This document shows, piece after piece, positions 36,090 through 48,692 of a stretch of DNA of 64,000 bases. The DNA comes from Promerops cafer (taxonomy: Eukaryota > Chordata > Aves > Passeriformes > Nectariniidae), in NCBI GenBank assembly GCA_013398275.1, contig VZSE01010145.1, positions 735,782 to 799,781 on the forward strand. Direction: 5' to 3'. The translations under genes were made by a program, and so were the position numbers. Position 1 is the first letter of the stretch. The number at the start of each line of letters is the position of its first letter. The notes beneath the pieces are model-generated. The model made no database searches. It was not told where the DNA came from and was given only the letters and a program-made list of their open reading frames with translations.

Positions 36090-39000
36090 ATGACACAGCT
36101 TTTCCCACTCTTCCATCATGCCACTGTCTGATGTGAGTGCCAAACAAACAGCCACTGAGCTTCAACCCCCCTCTCCTTTCCCCTGTCTCTATTTAAATTT
36201 AAAACTCAACACATGGTATTTTAAGTATTTTCTAAGCAACATTTCCTCTGCAGAGTTTGTATGTGATCACAAACAAACCAGAAATTTTTAGAATTTTTTT
36301 TTTCCCACTTCACTGTTTCCCTACTGTTAAATTCAGAATAATAACTTTATATTGCATGTGTGTTTCCTTCCTGTAAATCTACATATAATTGCACTTATGA
36401 AATAATTTTCAAGGTACTCACTGGTGGTTACACAGCTGAATTTGCAGTACCACTCTACCTTAGCACACAACTCCTGCCCCAACCATCCCTTGCATCCACA
36501 TTTGCACCACGTCTATCACTTTGCAAGAAAAAAATGCAAAAACCCAAAAGCACACATGAACACATCCATCCACAGGTGGCCTGTATGTTTCTTGGCAAAA
36601 CTGATCATGCCAGTAAAGCAGATAACCACTGATAGCACGAACTTGCACCACTGAAATATTGGGCCTGAAAATAAGTTTAGCAGGAGCAGAACTGAGGCCT
36701 CAGTGCACCTTTAAGAACTACAGACACAGGGAAATCAGTTTTGCTACTGTGTGTGTGGTGAGGGGGGTATGAAAAAATATACTTAGGCAGAGCAATGTCT
36801 CTAATGGATGTAAACATTTTCTTTCCAACAGGTTAATTCCAGCTGCCCAGAACTTTTATTATTCTTTTTTTTCACATCCACGTGCATGCTCCTCCCTTTT
36901 TGGAGGGTTTGCACATGGCAGGTGCATTCTTGGCCCAGGAACAAATAATCCTGGAGACCCCAAGAAAGAAAAATCAAACTGAACTTGAAGATAAAATCAC
37001 AGGGAATAAATACGTTATTGCCTTTCCATTATGCTAAAAAAAGACCACAAAAAAATCTGAACATTTATAACGTATAAGCAATTTGAGGTAGGATTTTCAA
37101 AGCTGAAAAGAGATTGTTCCAAAGCCCAGATGTTGCTTTTCAGAAACTAGTGAAAATTGCTGCCTCAGAAAATTACTCTGAAACACCAATAGAGTAAAAC
37201 AAAAATTGTTTAAATAAAAATAATTTTACTCAGACGTTCTGATATTCCAAGAGGGAAAATGAACTTTTTTTCCCATGTGTTCAGGCGGGTTTGGATTCCT
37301 ATCTCCTACTTCAGAGAATCCACAGTCATGCCATCTCTGGCCCAACAAATGAGGGACAGAAGAGGAAAAATTTATGGTAGGATGTGAGGGCTCCTGCCTC
37401 ACTAACTCTGCACACTGTACTGTCAAGTCTGCTTCAGTTATATCTTATGACTGTTGTACTCTTTTCCCAGTTTTCATTCAGAAAAACGTCAGAATTAAAA
37501 CTCTGCATTAAAAAAAAATGGGTGGTGCAACCACACATCTGTTCACTCGCAGTAGTGCTGTACAAGCCCCTCTCACATCTGTAATTTCCTGATTTCTGAG
37601 CATCCATGTTTCATTTCCAGCACTACTGGACACTTCAGAAGTTGCTTGCACATGCTAACTCTCTTCCTCGTGTAGGTAAATGGATTAACTTCAGCTGCCT
37701 AAAAGCTGATTTTTTGCTTTGTTTGATTCTAAGATATACCTGTAAAACTGCAAGAGAAAAAAACAATCATAACCAGCAGATAATTACCCAGCTTAACAAA
37801 CTAACTCTAGACACTGCTGGAGCTGCTAGGTAAGGAAAATACAGCTCTTAGTCATGTAATGCACGTTTATCCTTGCACAAACAAATGCATATTGGCATGC
37901 AAGGTAAAAACAAATCAACAAATAGGAAAATGGGAGACCATTCTGAACCTAAGAATCATAAGGTGCCTCAAATATTCCTTTAGAAAGGCTGCAGTGGCAG
38001 GCACAGCAGCACCACTGCAAAACGTGGTGGATTTTTTGCTATAAAAAAGCTTTGGAAGCTGTGGAGTGGGGTGGAGAGGAGGAAAACCCTGGAAGGAAGA
38101 TCCTTATTATCCTTACCCTCACCATCCCCTGCAAGGGGACTGGGAGGATGCTGCTCCCCTTCCAGAGGTGCTCTGCCACCTCCACGCCCCGGCCAGCAGC
38201 GTGCCCAGGGAGCTCCACAGAGCCCAGCTGTACAAACCAACCCTGCCACAGGCCCAGCTCAGGGCTGCATCAAACAGGGAGGGCTGGCTAGCATGCTGAC
38301 CACTGACTGAGCCTGCAAGGATAAAGGAGCCTTGATGGAGAGAAGCAATCATCCCATGTGTTTGTTTATTTTACCTCCTCCACCACATACTGGAACCTTT
38401 TTTGTTTTTTCCATTACCAAAACCATCCCCCACTGAGAGGCCTTTGTGATCTAAAAGGGGCAGAGCCCCTCTTTCTTAACACTGGCAAATTCATGTAGGA
38501 AGATTCATTCAAACACATCTCCAAATAAACATTTGACTCTTCCCCTGCATCACACTCTGCACACACTGCCTTCAGACACACTTAAAAATCACCATTCAAA
38601 TGCTCTTGCCTACAACTGCTTCTACTGAGATGTATCAGAACAATTTAGCAGTCCAAGGCACATTTTGCCATGGAAGTCCAACTTCAGATGACAGCAACAG
38701 TCTTCTGAAGAAAATAAATACACATTCCAGTAAAGTAAACCTGGCTGCTATTGCCATAACAAGTGGTATAATAGCTTTCTTGAAAAGACTTCTTCTATCA
38801 AAAACCCTCTCCCTGCTGGGGATACACTTAATTGTAAGTGAATCTGAATCCAGATGTTCAGCTCTAAAACGTATGTCACAAGTCTCATGAGGAAAATGAC
38901 CAGTGCATGGGAAATGAGGCATTCCAGAGACACCACTGGCCCTCGGGAGCAGGAGGACTTTTGGATTCCTTCAGGCAGAAGAGGTGTGGGTGCTGAGCAT

Positions 39001-40000
39001 CTCAGAAAATTAACTTAATTCTTAACCAAAAATGAGCAACAAACTTCCTTACTTCCCACTTTTTTCTGGTCCTTCTACACTCCCCACACCTCTATCACTT
39101 TTTGTTTTTCCTACATGAGCTACATGGATTTGGCAGTGAGAACAACTCAGGCATGTAAAAATGCAGTCCATGGGCAACAGAAAGCATTCTGATGTATCTG
39201 AAGGCAACACTAGAAAGAAAACTTCTTTACTGGAAGATGCCTAGCCACTCCCTGGCATACCTGCTGCAGCCAAAGCAATTGATCAGGAATAATTACAGTC
39301 ACAATAAACGAGGGCATGGAGAAAAATCATGGATTCATTAGCACTGTATATTAACAAACACCCCTGTATCACAGGCTAGTGATAAATTATGTTTTCAAGG
39401 TTAACAGCCACAACTGGATATAAAGTACAACAGAAAAGGTCCACTGTCCTGTTCTTTATTTGAAAAAGGTAGTAAATAGCTTTTGATTTGGGTAAGTGGT
39501 CACCTGGCAAGTTCAAGAGCTGTTGAGTGAAACCTAGGAGAAAGGATTGACTGCAATACATCAGAGAAATTTATTTCTGAAGTACAGCAACGGCCTTTGG
39601 CATTGATGATTGCCACAGAAGCACAAACACTGAAACTATGACCAGATTGATTACTCCTGAATGCCTTCTCTGCCCCAGGATGGACTATGAAACCAGGACT
39701 CAACATTAACAATTCAAAGACAGCAACATCCAGTGTCATCCCCATAATTTATTGAACCTTTCTGGCTCCCAGTTTTCCTACTTTTACCTGTGAGATAAGA
39801 ATGTTTAACTGCCTTTAGAAAATGCCCTGCAAGCTCAGATTTTCCTTGTTTAAAAGGAAACATTCTGTTGGTGATCACTGTTTGCATTACTTACTTGTAT
39901 CATTAATTTACCCACTGGGTTTGTGTGCACTGACGCTTAAGTGATGACAAAAATTAACTGCTCTCATCAGCTGCTGCATTTTTGCAACTGCAAAACTAAG
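36090..40000. other. Intron without recognised genes
   Basis: Unique intron. A moderately GC-rich patch at 38.05-38.30 kb gives several overlapping open frames on both strands, an effect of composition. No repeat family was recognised before the CR1 stub at 40003. Confidence 0.55.
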
Positions 40001-40002
40001 TT

Positions 40003-40100
40003 TCACAGAATCACAGAATATTCTGAGTGGGAAGGGACCCACAAGGTTCATGGAGTCCAACTCTTAAGGAAGCTCCTACAAGGAGTCCTGCCAACAGACC
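40003..40100 (-). mobile_element. CR1 LINE 3'-end stub
   Basis: The plus strand reads TCACAGAATCACAGAAT, then GGGAAGGGACCCACAAGG and GGAGTCCAACTC. This is the reverse complement of the CR1 3' terminus with its 8-9 bp terminal repeat (ATTCTGTGA twice). Less than 100 bases survive before the similarity fades. An A/C-rich tract begins about 100 bases further right. Confidence 0.85.
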
Positions 40101-40197
40101 GTAATAAAGGGGGTTTTTAACCCAATGACTACATTTACATCAAAATCTATTCAACCTTCTTTTCTGGGCAGTGATAATTGAAACAATACAACCCAAG

Positions 40198-40355
40198 AAA
40201 ACAACCCCAACAAACATAAAAACAAAAAACAACAACAACAACAAAACCAAACAAAAAACCATGCCCCAAAAAACCCTAACCAACCAACCACAAAATAAAA
40301 TAAAATAAAAACAAGCCCCCCAAACCCCCTAAATAAACAAAAAACCCCTAAACCC
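40198..40355 (+). repeat. A/C-rich, nearly G-free tract
   Basis: Only two G occur in about 158 bases, with short runs of CAA, AACC, AAAAT and CCCTAAA-like units. It follows the CR1 stub at 40003-40100 by about 100 bases. The minus strand reads as a Phe/Leu/Cys/Gly-rich open frame that is a composition artefact. Confidence 0.8.
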
Positions 40356-40867
40356 AGCATTTAGCAGGAGAATGTCACTGCATCCTTTTCAGTAGTGTCC
40401 AGTTTCACTGGCTGGCATTTTTGGCAGTCTGTAAACCCCTCCCTTGTAACAGAGCTCATCAGATGTGCAGATTTTTGCCTCTCTCCTCTATTCCCTTCAT
40501 GCTTGTTTACAGGGGATGATCAGCAAGTGCAGCTGTTACCAAGCCTTTACACCCCTGGCTGCTGACTTTGCTCTACCTCCTTCCCACCCCACATGATACG
40601 AATACAAAGCACAGGCCAGATTTTAAAAGATATTAAAGTGCCAAAACCATAGTCTGCCCTGCTGCTAAGAGCATTTCAAACATGCTTCCAGTATTAAGAT
40701 ACCCACAGACTTCTGAAAATCTAACTGGGAGCCCACCTATGTCTCCAAGCACCTCTAAACCTCAGCCTACTCCTCTCCCTTGTACACAGTTTACTAGCAA
40801 GCATTCTGTTCTTGCACTACCCTTTTCATCAGCCTTAAAAGCACTTAAAATACTAATTACTCTTCAC

Positions 40868-40960
40868 ATATCCCTTCACCTGTGAAGTAAATAAGGATTA
40901 TTATCCCCTCTGAATAAATACAGATTACTAACTCCTTTTCCCAGTCTGAGGATACACAGA
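40868..40960 (+). repeat. MIR/L2-like ancient repeat remnant
   Basis: GTGAAGTAAATAAGGATTAT then TATCCCCTCTGAATAAA, with a later AGTCTGAGGATACACAGA, resembles the MIR-type series GTAAGTATTATTATCCCC...ACTGAGGCACAGAG. It is diverged and the boundaries are approximate. Confidence 0.45.
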
Positions 40961-43900
40961 AGGGGATCTTAGGTGGTCTGCACACCACAAAGCACAGAGG
41001 AACTACTGAAGCACGGACTAAGGTCTAGAAGTTCTCCATCCTGTGCTCTGTGACAATCTAAATCTCACCCATCTATTTGCAAATGATACTCTTAGCCCAA
41101 TTGTTCCTCTCTGCTGGCTGATGATCAAATATTTAATGCATGCCATAAAATGAAAATATGAACTCTACAGCAGTGCCTCTTATTTGTCATGCCCCATTAC
41201 TTAGGATGGTAACGCGCTCACGTGACAGTTTTCAATTTTATTATAGTCTCTATTTGCTCACTCACTTAAGATGTTTAAAGAAGAGTTGTATGGATTATCA
41301 GGCAGTCTGAAAAGTTCAGTTCAGAGCTCTTCAAACATATTCATTTTCATCTTATTAGCACAAGTAAAGTAAAAGCCTTAGGCAGGTAATTTACCATCCA
41401 GTTTATCCAAAGGGACTTCTAAAGGAAAAGTCAACCTTTGTAAATTGTTGGTGATAATCTCCAAATTGATCATTAATTATCAGCTGCTACTAAGCGTTTC
41501 TTCCTTCGGTGGCACTGTGAAAATAATGCATTTCTCAGAAAATCCACCATTGTTGTCACTGCCACCTGTGCAATCAGCCCTCATTAAACCCAGCCAAGTT
41601 CCAGGGCAGGCGGCTGCCTTGCTAAGTGAATTCTGTCCAGCCACTGCATTTTCCAGGCAGCTTAAGAATTAGTTACCCACCAGAAGGAAAGCACTTGTTA
41701 CTAACGTTATATTTTACATTCTATGCTTCCCCTTGTACAGTAGCAGCTACAATTCATTGAAACCCATTCAACTGTGCTTAATAAAGAGGGCATTGTTTTG
41801 TACTGCCAGCCTCAAGCTGACATACACAAACTTCATCCTTCCCTTTGCAGTCTTGGGATTTTCTTCTACTGCAAGTCAATGCCTACAGTCTAACAGTAAA
41901 AATGGGAAAAGATCATTCCAGACTTTGTTTGTGAGAATGAACTCTGGAACAGACCAAGTGTTCACCACCTCGGGTCCACATCACACAGAATCAGAGCAGG
42001 ACCTTTTTGTACAAGAGTTTGCATGTCCAAATCCAGTTCAGCCTTGATGCAAATAGTCTGACAACTGCTCACCAGAGGGGCTGAGTATGTACACTAAACA
42101 CAACTTTCAGAGTTTTGGGAAACACTGTGACCAATGTACAACATCTGACATTCTCCCAGTTCCCACTTGAATCCCCTTGAATGGATAGGCACAGCTAACT
42201 CTCCTGCAGCAGCCACAGATGTCACACACCTCTCACCTGACAAACCACACTTTGAAAAACAGCCAGGATCCCAAACAGGACTGCAATAAACTGCAAGTCT
42301 GACAAAACCAATTCATCGTGTATTGTCATATCATAGTTAAAAGGAAGCCAAGAATTAACATTAGAGGGAAGATATAGGCAGGTAATGAAATTTTTTAGAA
42401 ACAAAGTATCTGGAAATAGTATCTAGAAAAGGCTGTATGGTTACAAAGCACATCAGTTTACTGCAGCTTGAAAATGGTCTACAGGTAAAAATACCCTAAA
42501 ACAGGTGAAATGCCACCACCATGGGTACAGCCCAGCAGCAGCTGAAGCCTTTTACACTTGAGAATGGAGTTCCAGCAGCACTGCAACATATTTTGTAAAA
42601 ACTGAAATGCAGGCTAGTTCTATAGCTGTGCAACCACATCATCTCAGAAACAGACACACACACACAGAGTAAAAGAGTTGTGTTCACATTTAAAGGACTG
42701 ACTGCTCACTGGGTTCATTACTCTGTCCATTGGCAACAACTCCACACTGAGTCCTGACGATTCCAAACGCAACGGGATTACCATCATAAAGATGGAAAAA
42801 CACAACAGCACCACGGCTGAAAGCAGAATCACCCCTTAAAGACAGCTGTGCTCAGATACTCTCAAATTCAAATAATTCAGGTTTACAGTTGCAGCACAGA
42901 AGCTTTTAAATAATATATATGAAATTTCTAGTTCAAGGGGCAGGAAGCCTGAAATGGACTAGAACCTTACAGAGACATGAGACACAAATGTGGCAAAAAA
43001 AGAAGGGAATGGACTTGTATTTTTATCAGTGAGATGGAGCTGCTGCTCTTACAGGAGCTTGAGCTACAAATCCTTTAATCTTGAGCAAAGAAAACAAAGG
43101 AATCCATCCAAATTATTAAGGTGTGCTTCTGTTCTGGACAGGGGTGATGACAAATGGCACCACCTCACTGAGCAGTCCTGAGCACTGGATACACAGAGTC
43201 AGACAAATGCCTGTCGTATCCTGGGTTAAACTTCAAGGACTGAAAATAAAAAAAACAAACCCACACTCACAAGTGCAAGTAAAACATGGTTTAGGGAGAG
43301 AAAATGAATCCTGTGATGTGATTTATAGATAAGTCTTTTCAGGAGAACTACACCAAGACTCTCAATGTATGCTTAATATTGGAAACAAGATTTGTCATCA
43401 GTAAACAATTTAATAATCCAGTTACACGAGCAGTAACAATTCCTGGGCTGGTAATGAACAATATGATATCAAAGTTGTCATCTCTTAAACAGAATCTTGG
43501 TTGATTTTCTGTACATGAGTAGTCCTGATTAATTCAATTGTGCCCTCGGTGTGTTTAGTGCCTGTCTAGATACAGGAGAAGAGAGTCTTGCAAAGGTCTC
43601 TCTGAGGATTGAGTGAGCTTTGAAATTCTAACTTGGGCCACGTTATATGAAATAGAATCCAGCTCACTTGCCAGGAAGCAATAAAAGAGAACTCAGAGAG
43701 CCTGCTCATGTGAATACATCTTAGCAGAATCAGGGCCCACTCGAGCCACAAGGGAGGAGAAACTTAAATAAAGCATTTCAGTATAACCATTCTTTCAGCA
43801 GTTCTTAGTCTGTATTAGTAGCTAACATCTGAGGAAAGGAAAGGTTTGCTGCTTGGCAATAGTGTGGTGTTAATGTAACACAATCTGTTAAATGAAAAAG

Positions 43901-44525
43901 CAAAATTAATTCCAATTTGGTGTCTTCACATTTCACACTCCAGAGACTCTCATGGACTGAATGAAAGACAAGAAGGGGAAGAGAAAATTCAGTGATTTTT
44001 TCAAACATTAATTGTCTATTTCTTTGCATTTCACCTAATTAAGTCAAGAGGCAATCTGAGAAGAAAATAAGAAAGGTCTCTTATTTTTATAGGTATTTCT
44101 CACCATGTGGCCTAAGAAATGTCTGCCTCTGTCCATCTTTCACTGTCTACTCCCCCTCTTCCCCTTGTCCTCTCCACAATTCCAATGTTTAGCTTTACTT
44201 CATCCTCACAGCAAGGAATGGATTAAGCAGAATTACTTACTGCTATGCCAATTAGGGATGAATTAATTACCATTTTGCCTCCTGTCCCTCTAAGGTTGCA
44301 AGTTTGTCTGCTGAGCCCAACCTGAACGTAGTGGAGAGCTGCAAACACTCCAGAGGCTGCAGAAACCACCTTTTCCTCCTGACCTAGTCAAGCCTCCTGC
44401 TGCACTGGGGGTGACAGTGAGAGCTCCTCTCTGCAGGCAAAAGCACAGCTGAGCTGCTCTGCCCCTTGGTACTCCAATTCCAGCACTGTAATAATTCCTA
44501 CTTTTCAGCAGCATTGTGCAAGTTC

Positions 44526-44621
44526 GTCCCTTAATGTTTGCAAAGCACCTTGAGGCCAAAGCACGTGGGGCACAAGAGGAGCACAAAGTGTTAACCATCA
44601 TCATCATCATCATCATCATCA
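44526..44621 (+). repeat. Ancient LINE/SINE 3' tail with a CAT-repeat end
   Basis: TTAATGTTTGCAAAGCACCT, then TTGAGGCC and GCACAAAGTGTTAACC, resembles the old vertebrate tail ATGTTTGTAAAGCACTTTGAG...GTGCAAAGTATTATT. Such tails end in a trinucleotide repeat. Here the end is a clean run of about 8.7 CAT units (44596-44621), perhaps grown from the original repeat. Confidence 0.5.
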
Positions 44622-47600
44622 ACTGGGCCGTGTTCCAGTTAGACTGCTCCTAGTCAAGCCTCCTGGACCTCCACCCAGGACGTTTTTGGTTTCTGGAGTT
44701 ACATGCACGCACTGTCCAAACCAAAAATCTGCAAAGCTACACAAGACTTCTTCTCCTCAGCAGCCCATTTTTCCCTTATTTATTTTTTCCTGAAAAAATA
44801 CTTCGCCATGCCACCCACCACCCACATTAACTTCCAGGCTAATTACACACTGAAAGACAACCAGCATAGAGATGATGATAGCTTACAGAGTCAAGGGAAG
44901 GCTTCCTCAAATAAACAGGATAATTTCCCTTGGTCTCTCCCTTTTTTCCACCTGGTGATGAATCTCAAAACCTGTATAGCCATACACCTTAAAAAGACTA
45001 AAACAATCTTTGTTTCCCTTCTCTCTCTTTTTTTGCTACCCTTATATACTTCCAGCAGCACCCTCCCCAACCTATAAATTGCCAACCAAACCTTCCCCTT
45101 CACCCTGGTTACAGAACAAAATGAAGCAATTCTGAACGACCCACTACTTAAAAAAAAACAAAAGAATTAAAAATAATCCAAGAACAAGAGGCAAGGGCCC
45201 ACTATCATGTCACTTCCATTTGAAATTCAAAAAGTGGGACAGGAATTAGGGTGGTAGCTGTGCCTCTCACACAAGTTCACCCAGGTAAGCAGTCCCACCC
45301 CATCCCTGCTTCCCTCCTGTGTCAATTCCTTCTTCCACTCCCAGCAAGACCATGGCTGTGGTCAACATAACAACACAAGTTACTAATATCCCAATTTTGA
45401 TTAATCTGTGGTGATTTTCTACAAGCCCACACCTTGCCAGTCTAACTGCTCTGCTTTGCTAGTCTGGTATTACCTATGACATTAGAAAAGGACATTCCTG
45501 TACAAACAGAACATGAAGATCACTTTCTTCACAGAATAAATGTAATGCTGCACATTTGGTCAAATCACTATATAAAGTGGTAAAGGAGGCACCCAGAAAA
45601 AGTACCCCACAGACTAGATTATTACATATTTAGAGATTTTTTCAATATAATTGTTCTGAGACTGTGGTTTTTTAACGCACCAAAAAGTGCCACTATTTAC
45701 CTAAAGGAAAATATTTTAGTTCAGTTCTCTGCCATTATTTATTCTAGTCCATTTCTGCCATCTATATAGCTTGTATCATTATTGACACAGCTATATGAGT
45801 AATAACATGTATCATGCCTCTTTCTGTACACAGCTCATATAAAGAAGAATAGGGTCGTTCAGCCAAATGACTAATTATTAAGGGTATATTTTCAAAAAAC
45901 AGAAATCAATTGCACATCACAGTCACTGACTGTGGTCATTCATTACATCTCTGCTGTAGATCCTGCTCTGCTTTATAGCAGACATGTCATTACCAAGAGG
46001 CAGTAAGAAAATATTGTAGAAGTTTTAGCTCTCTGAATGATAAATATGTTAGTGTTTTGCAATGTAAAATAAAAAAAGATGAAAAAAGTCACACAAAAAA
46101 AGGAAGATAGAGCAAATAACAGTGCTGGGTAGCTGGTTCAGTGACAGACTGTTCCAATGCACCTCTTTTGCACCTATTCCTCATACAAACAGGTAACACC
46201 TATCTGGAGCACCTCTTGCAGACCACTCCTAACTAAACACTTAGAAATTCTGACTTGATTATCTGAACACCATAGAAGACCCCAAATGCAGATGAAGCAG
46301 AGTTTTAGAACCAAAATACTCACAACAACTAGCAGGCATATAAAATTTTCCAAGTAGGATAACCAGTAATTTTATACACCTAGGATGTTCAAGTGCCCTG
46401 GCCATAATGTGTTGCTTTAGCTGTATACCCTTAGTAAACTAAAACAAAAATCCATAAAAGCTTTCATACTTAGCAATGTCTGTTGCCTAAAACCAAGCAA
46501 GGAACAAAAAACAGGTTGCGTAAACAAAGAGGAAACAAAAACAAACAAACAACAAAAAAAATTAAGTTCAAACCTCTCAGTTCAGCCTGCCCAGCTGGAG
46601 TGTGTGCAGTGAGAGCATGGATCTCTTCCTGTTCACTTTTCCCCGTGCCTTACCTCCAGACCAGGTGTTGAGAGGAATGAGCCTGTGGTCCTCTTGCCTC
46701 TGTCTTGGACATCCTTCAGTGACTACACTGTGTAACTTGTTAGCTGTTAACACGTCCCATTCCTTACTCTGCAACAGCAGCAGTTATCTTTTTGTCTTTC
46801 AGGTAATATTGTGTCACAGGTGAGACAGCCACAGCCCATGGAGTGTCACCTGTACCATCAGAAGCTCCTCTCTGTGGTTCCCACACTCAGCTCCTCACAG
46901 CAAGCCCCAGCTCCCAGCAGACTCCTGCCCCTCTGACCAGCTAACCCACCCTTTTATAACACCCATCTTTATTGGTCACAGCTGTACCTGCTAAGGGCAA
47001 GGCTGTTCTCACTCTGTGGTAATTAGCTCAGCTGCAGCTCCTCAGGGGTGAGATTGCCTTCAGCACCATCTCTAGCCTCTTACAACCCATCCTCCCAGAA
47101 TATTGCCCATATTTCACAGGACAAAATAAAAATAAGCATTCTAATTTGGATTATTAGCCATGTGAAAGTGCATCCTGCTACCAACTGAATTAACACGTAA
47201 CAGGGATACTAAATGAACCTGAACAACCCCGCACCAAAAGAAACAAACAATAACAAAAAATCTAAACTATACTTAAATGGCCCAAAATCTATTCTTTAAC
47301 TGATGTCATGTACACCCATTTCAGTGTTTCACAATTGCTCCTTCATTCCTGAAACATGAAATCACTCCAAGGGGACTCCAAGCTATGCTGTATTTTCCAT
47401 GTTTCACTTCAATAAAATATTACAAATACGTTACCATGTAGTTGGGATTTTTTTCTGCAATCATCATAACAAACCAATGTTTTCCTAATATCGCCACAAA
47501 CCACATCTATTACCTCATACAAGATCACAATGTTTTGGCAATGCAGTGCAAATAGTAGGAACAACCTCACCATCATCTTCCAAAATAGTTTTTTGAACAC

Positions 47601-48617
47601 ATTTCCAAAAAAACAGTAGCAACAAAAGCCCTGCCACTTCATTCATTCCCTCCACCCCATGATGAGAAGACGTGGATGAGAAGGAAGCACTGGAACAAGC
47701 ACTGCCCTCTCCTATCTCTGTGTTATTAAGAGGCTCTGGATCACTGTCATCCACAGCTAAATCACACTGAAGTCAACAGGAAACATCCCAAAACCTGGAC
47801 AAACTGCATACATCATTTAACCTGAGCACTCCAGAATAAGGCTGAAGAAAAACAGACTGTTTCATCTTCCTGTCTCACACGCCTTAACCAAGTCATGGTG
47901 AGGGCTGGGGAAACACCTAAATTATACCAGAAACGTAAGTAGTGCCCCCTTTTAATGTGAAAATGACACTCAAAATTACAGCAGAAAAATTTGAAGATGA
48001 GGTGAAAACTCTTTTGCTGGTGGCCTGATGCTTTAGCAAGTCCAAAACCTACAGAACTTCAAAGGAATCAAAGTCACTCAAAGCCTAACAGGGCTGGCCT
48101 TTATGTATGCGTTCAATCTACTGTATTCCTTCCCAGACTTTACCCAAAATGGTTTCAAGCAACTTACTGTTAATAAGGATTAAACCTACTTAACTGAAGT
48201 ATTTCCCAGAGATCACATCACTATCAGGCCTGATTAACAGGTCTTGAAGTCTACAGCAGCGAGGCTGCACTCCTCACATATTCTAAATATGACTATATAT
48301 TTGTATTCTGGATTCCTTCTCAGTGAGAACCAGTGCATGCAAAATAAATTCCACAACCCCACATCTTGTATACAAAGGGCATCACACATATCCTGCGACT
48401 TAAGCTATTCTCCTGAAATTATCTTAGTCTCACACAATCACACTTCAAATACCCCATATGTCCACTTTGGTTATCCCTCCTTTGAAAAGCTAATAAATGT
48501 AATACTTAGATGCAACTGCATTTCATCTAGAAACAATTATCTGCAGTACTTTGAGCCAGGAAAAGCATCAATAGGCATCGTTAACAGCACTTCCACTTTA
48601 TTTTCTTCCCCTCTAAT

Positions 48618-48692
48618 GGGCCCAATCCAACACCCAAGCGAAGTCAATGAGAGCCTCACAATTGTTTTCAGTGGGAGCTGGACAGAGCCCCA
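48618..48692. repeat. Ancient palindromic (MITE-like) interspersed repeat, second copy
   Basis: It starts GGGCCCAATCCAACACCC, has GCGAAGTCAATGAGAG inside, and ends TTTTCAGTGGGAGCTGGACA then GAGCCCC. The two ends are imperfect inverted copies (GGGC...ATCCA against TGGACAGAGCCC). The design matches the element at 14607-14680 (GGGCC, ATCCA, GAAGTCA), so both are likely one family. Confidence 0.6.

Noticed and set aside
40151..40360. Minus-strand open frame rich in Phe, Leu, Cys and Gly (membrane-like)
   Set aside because: It is the translation of the nearly G-free A/C tract and is a composition artefact.
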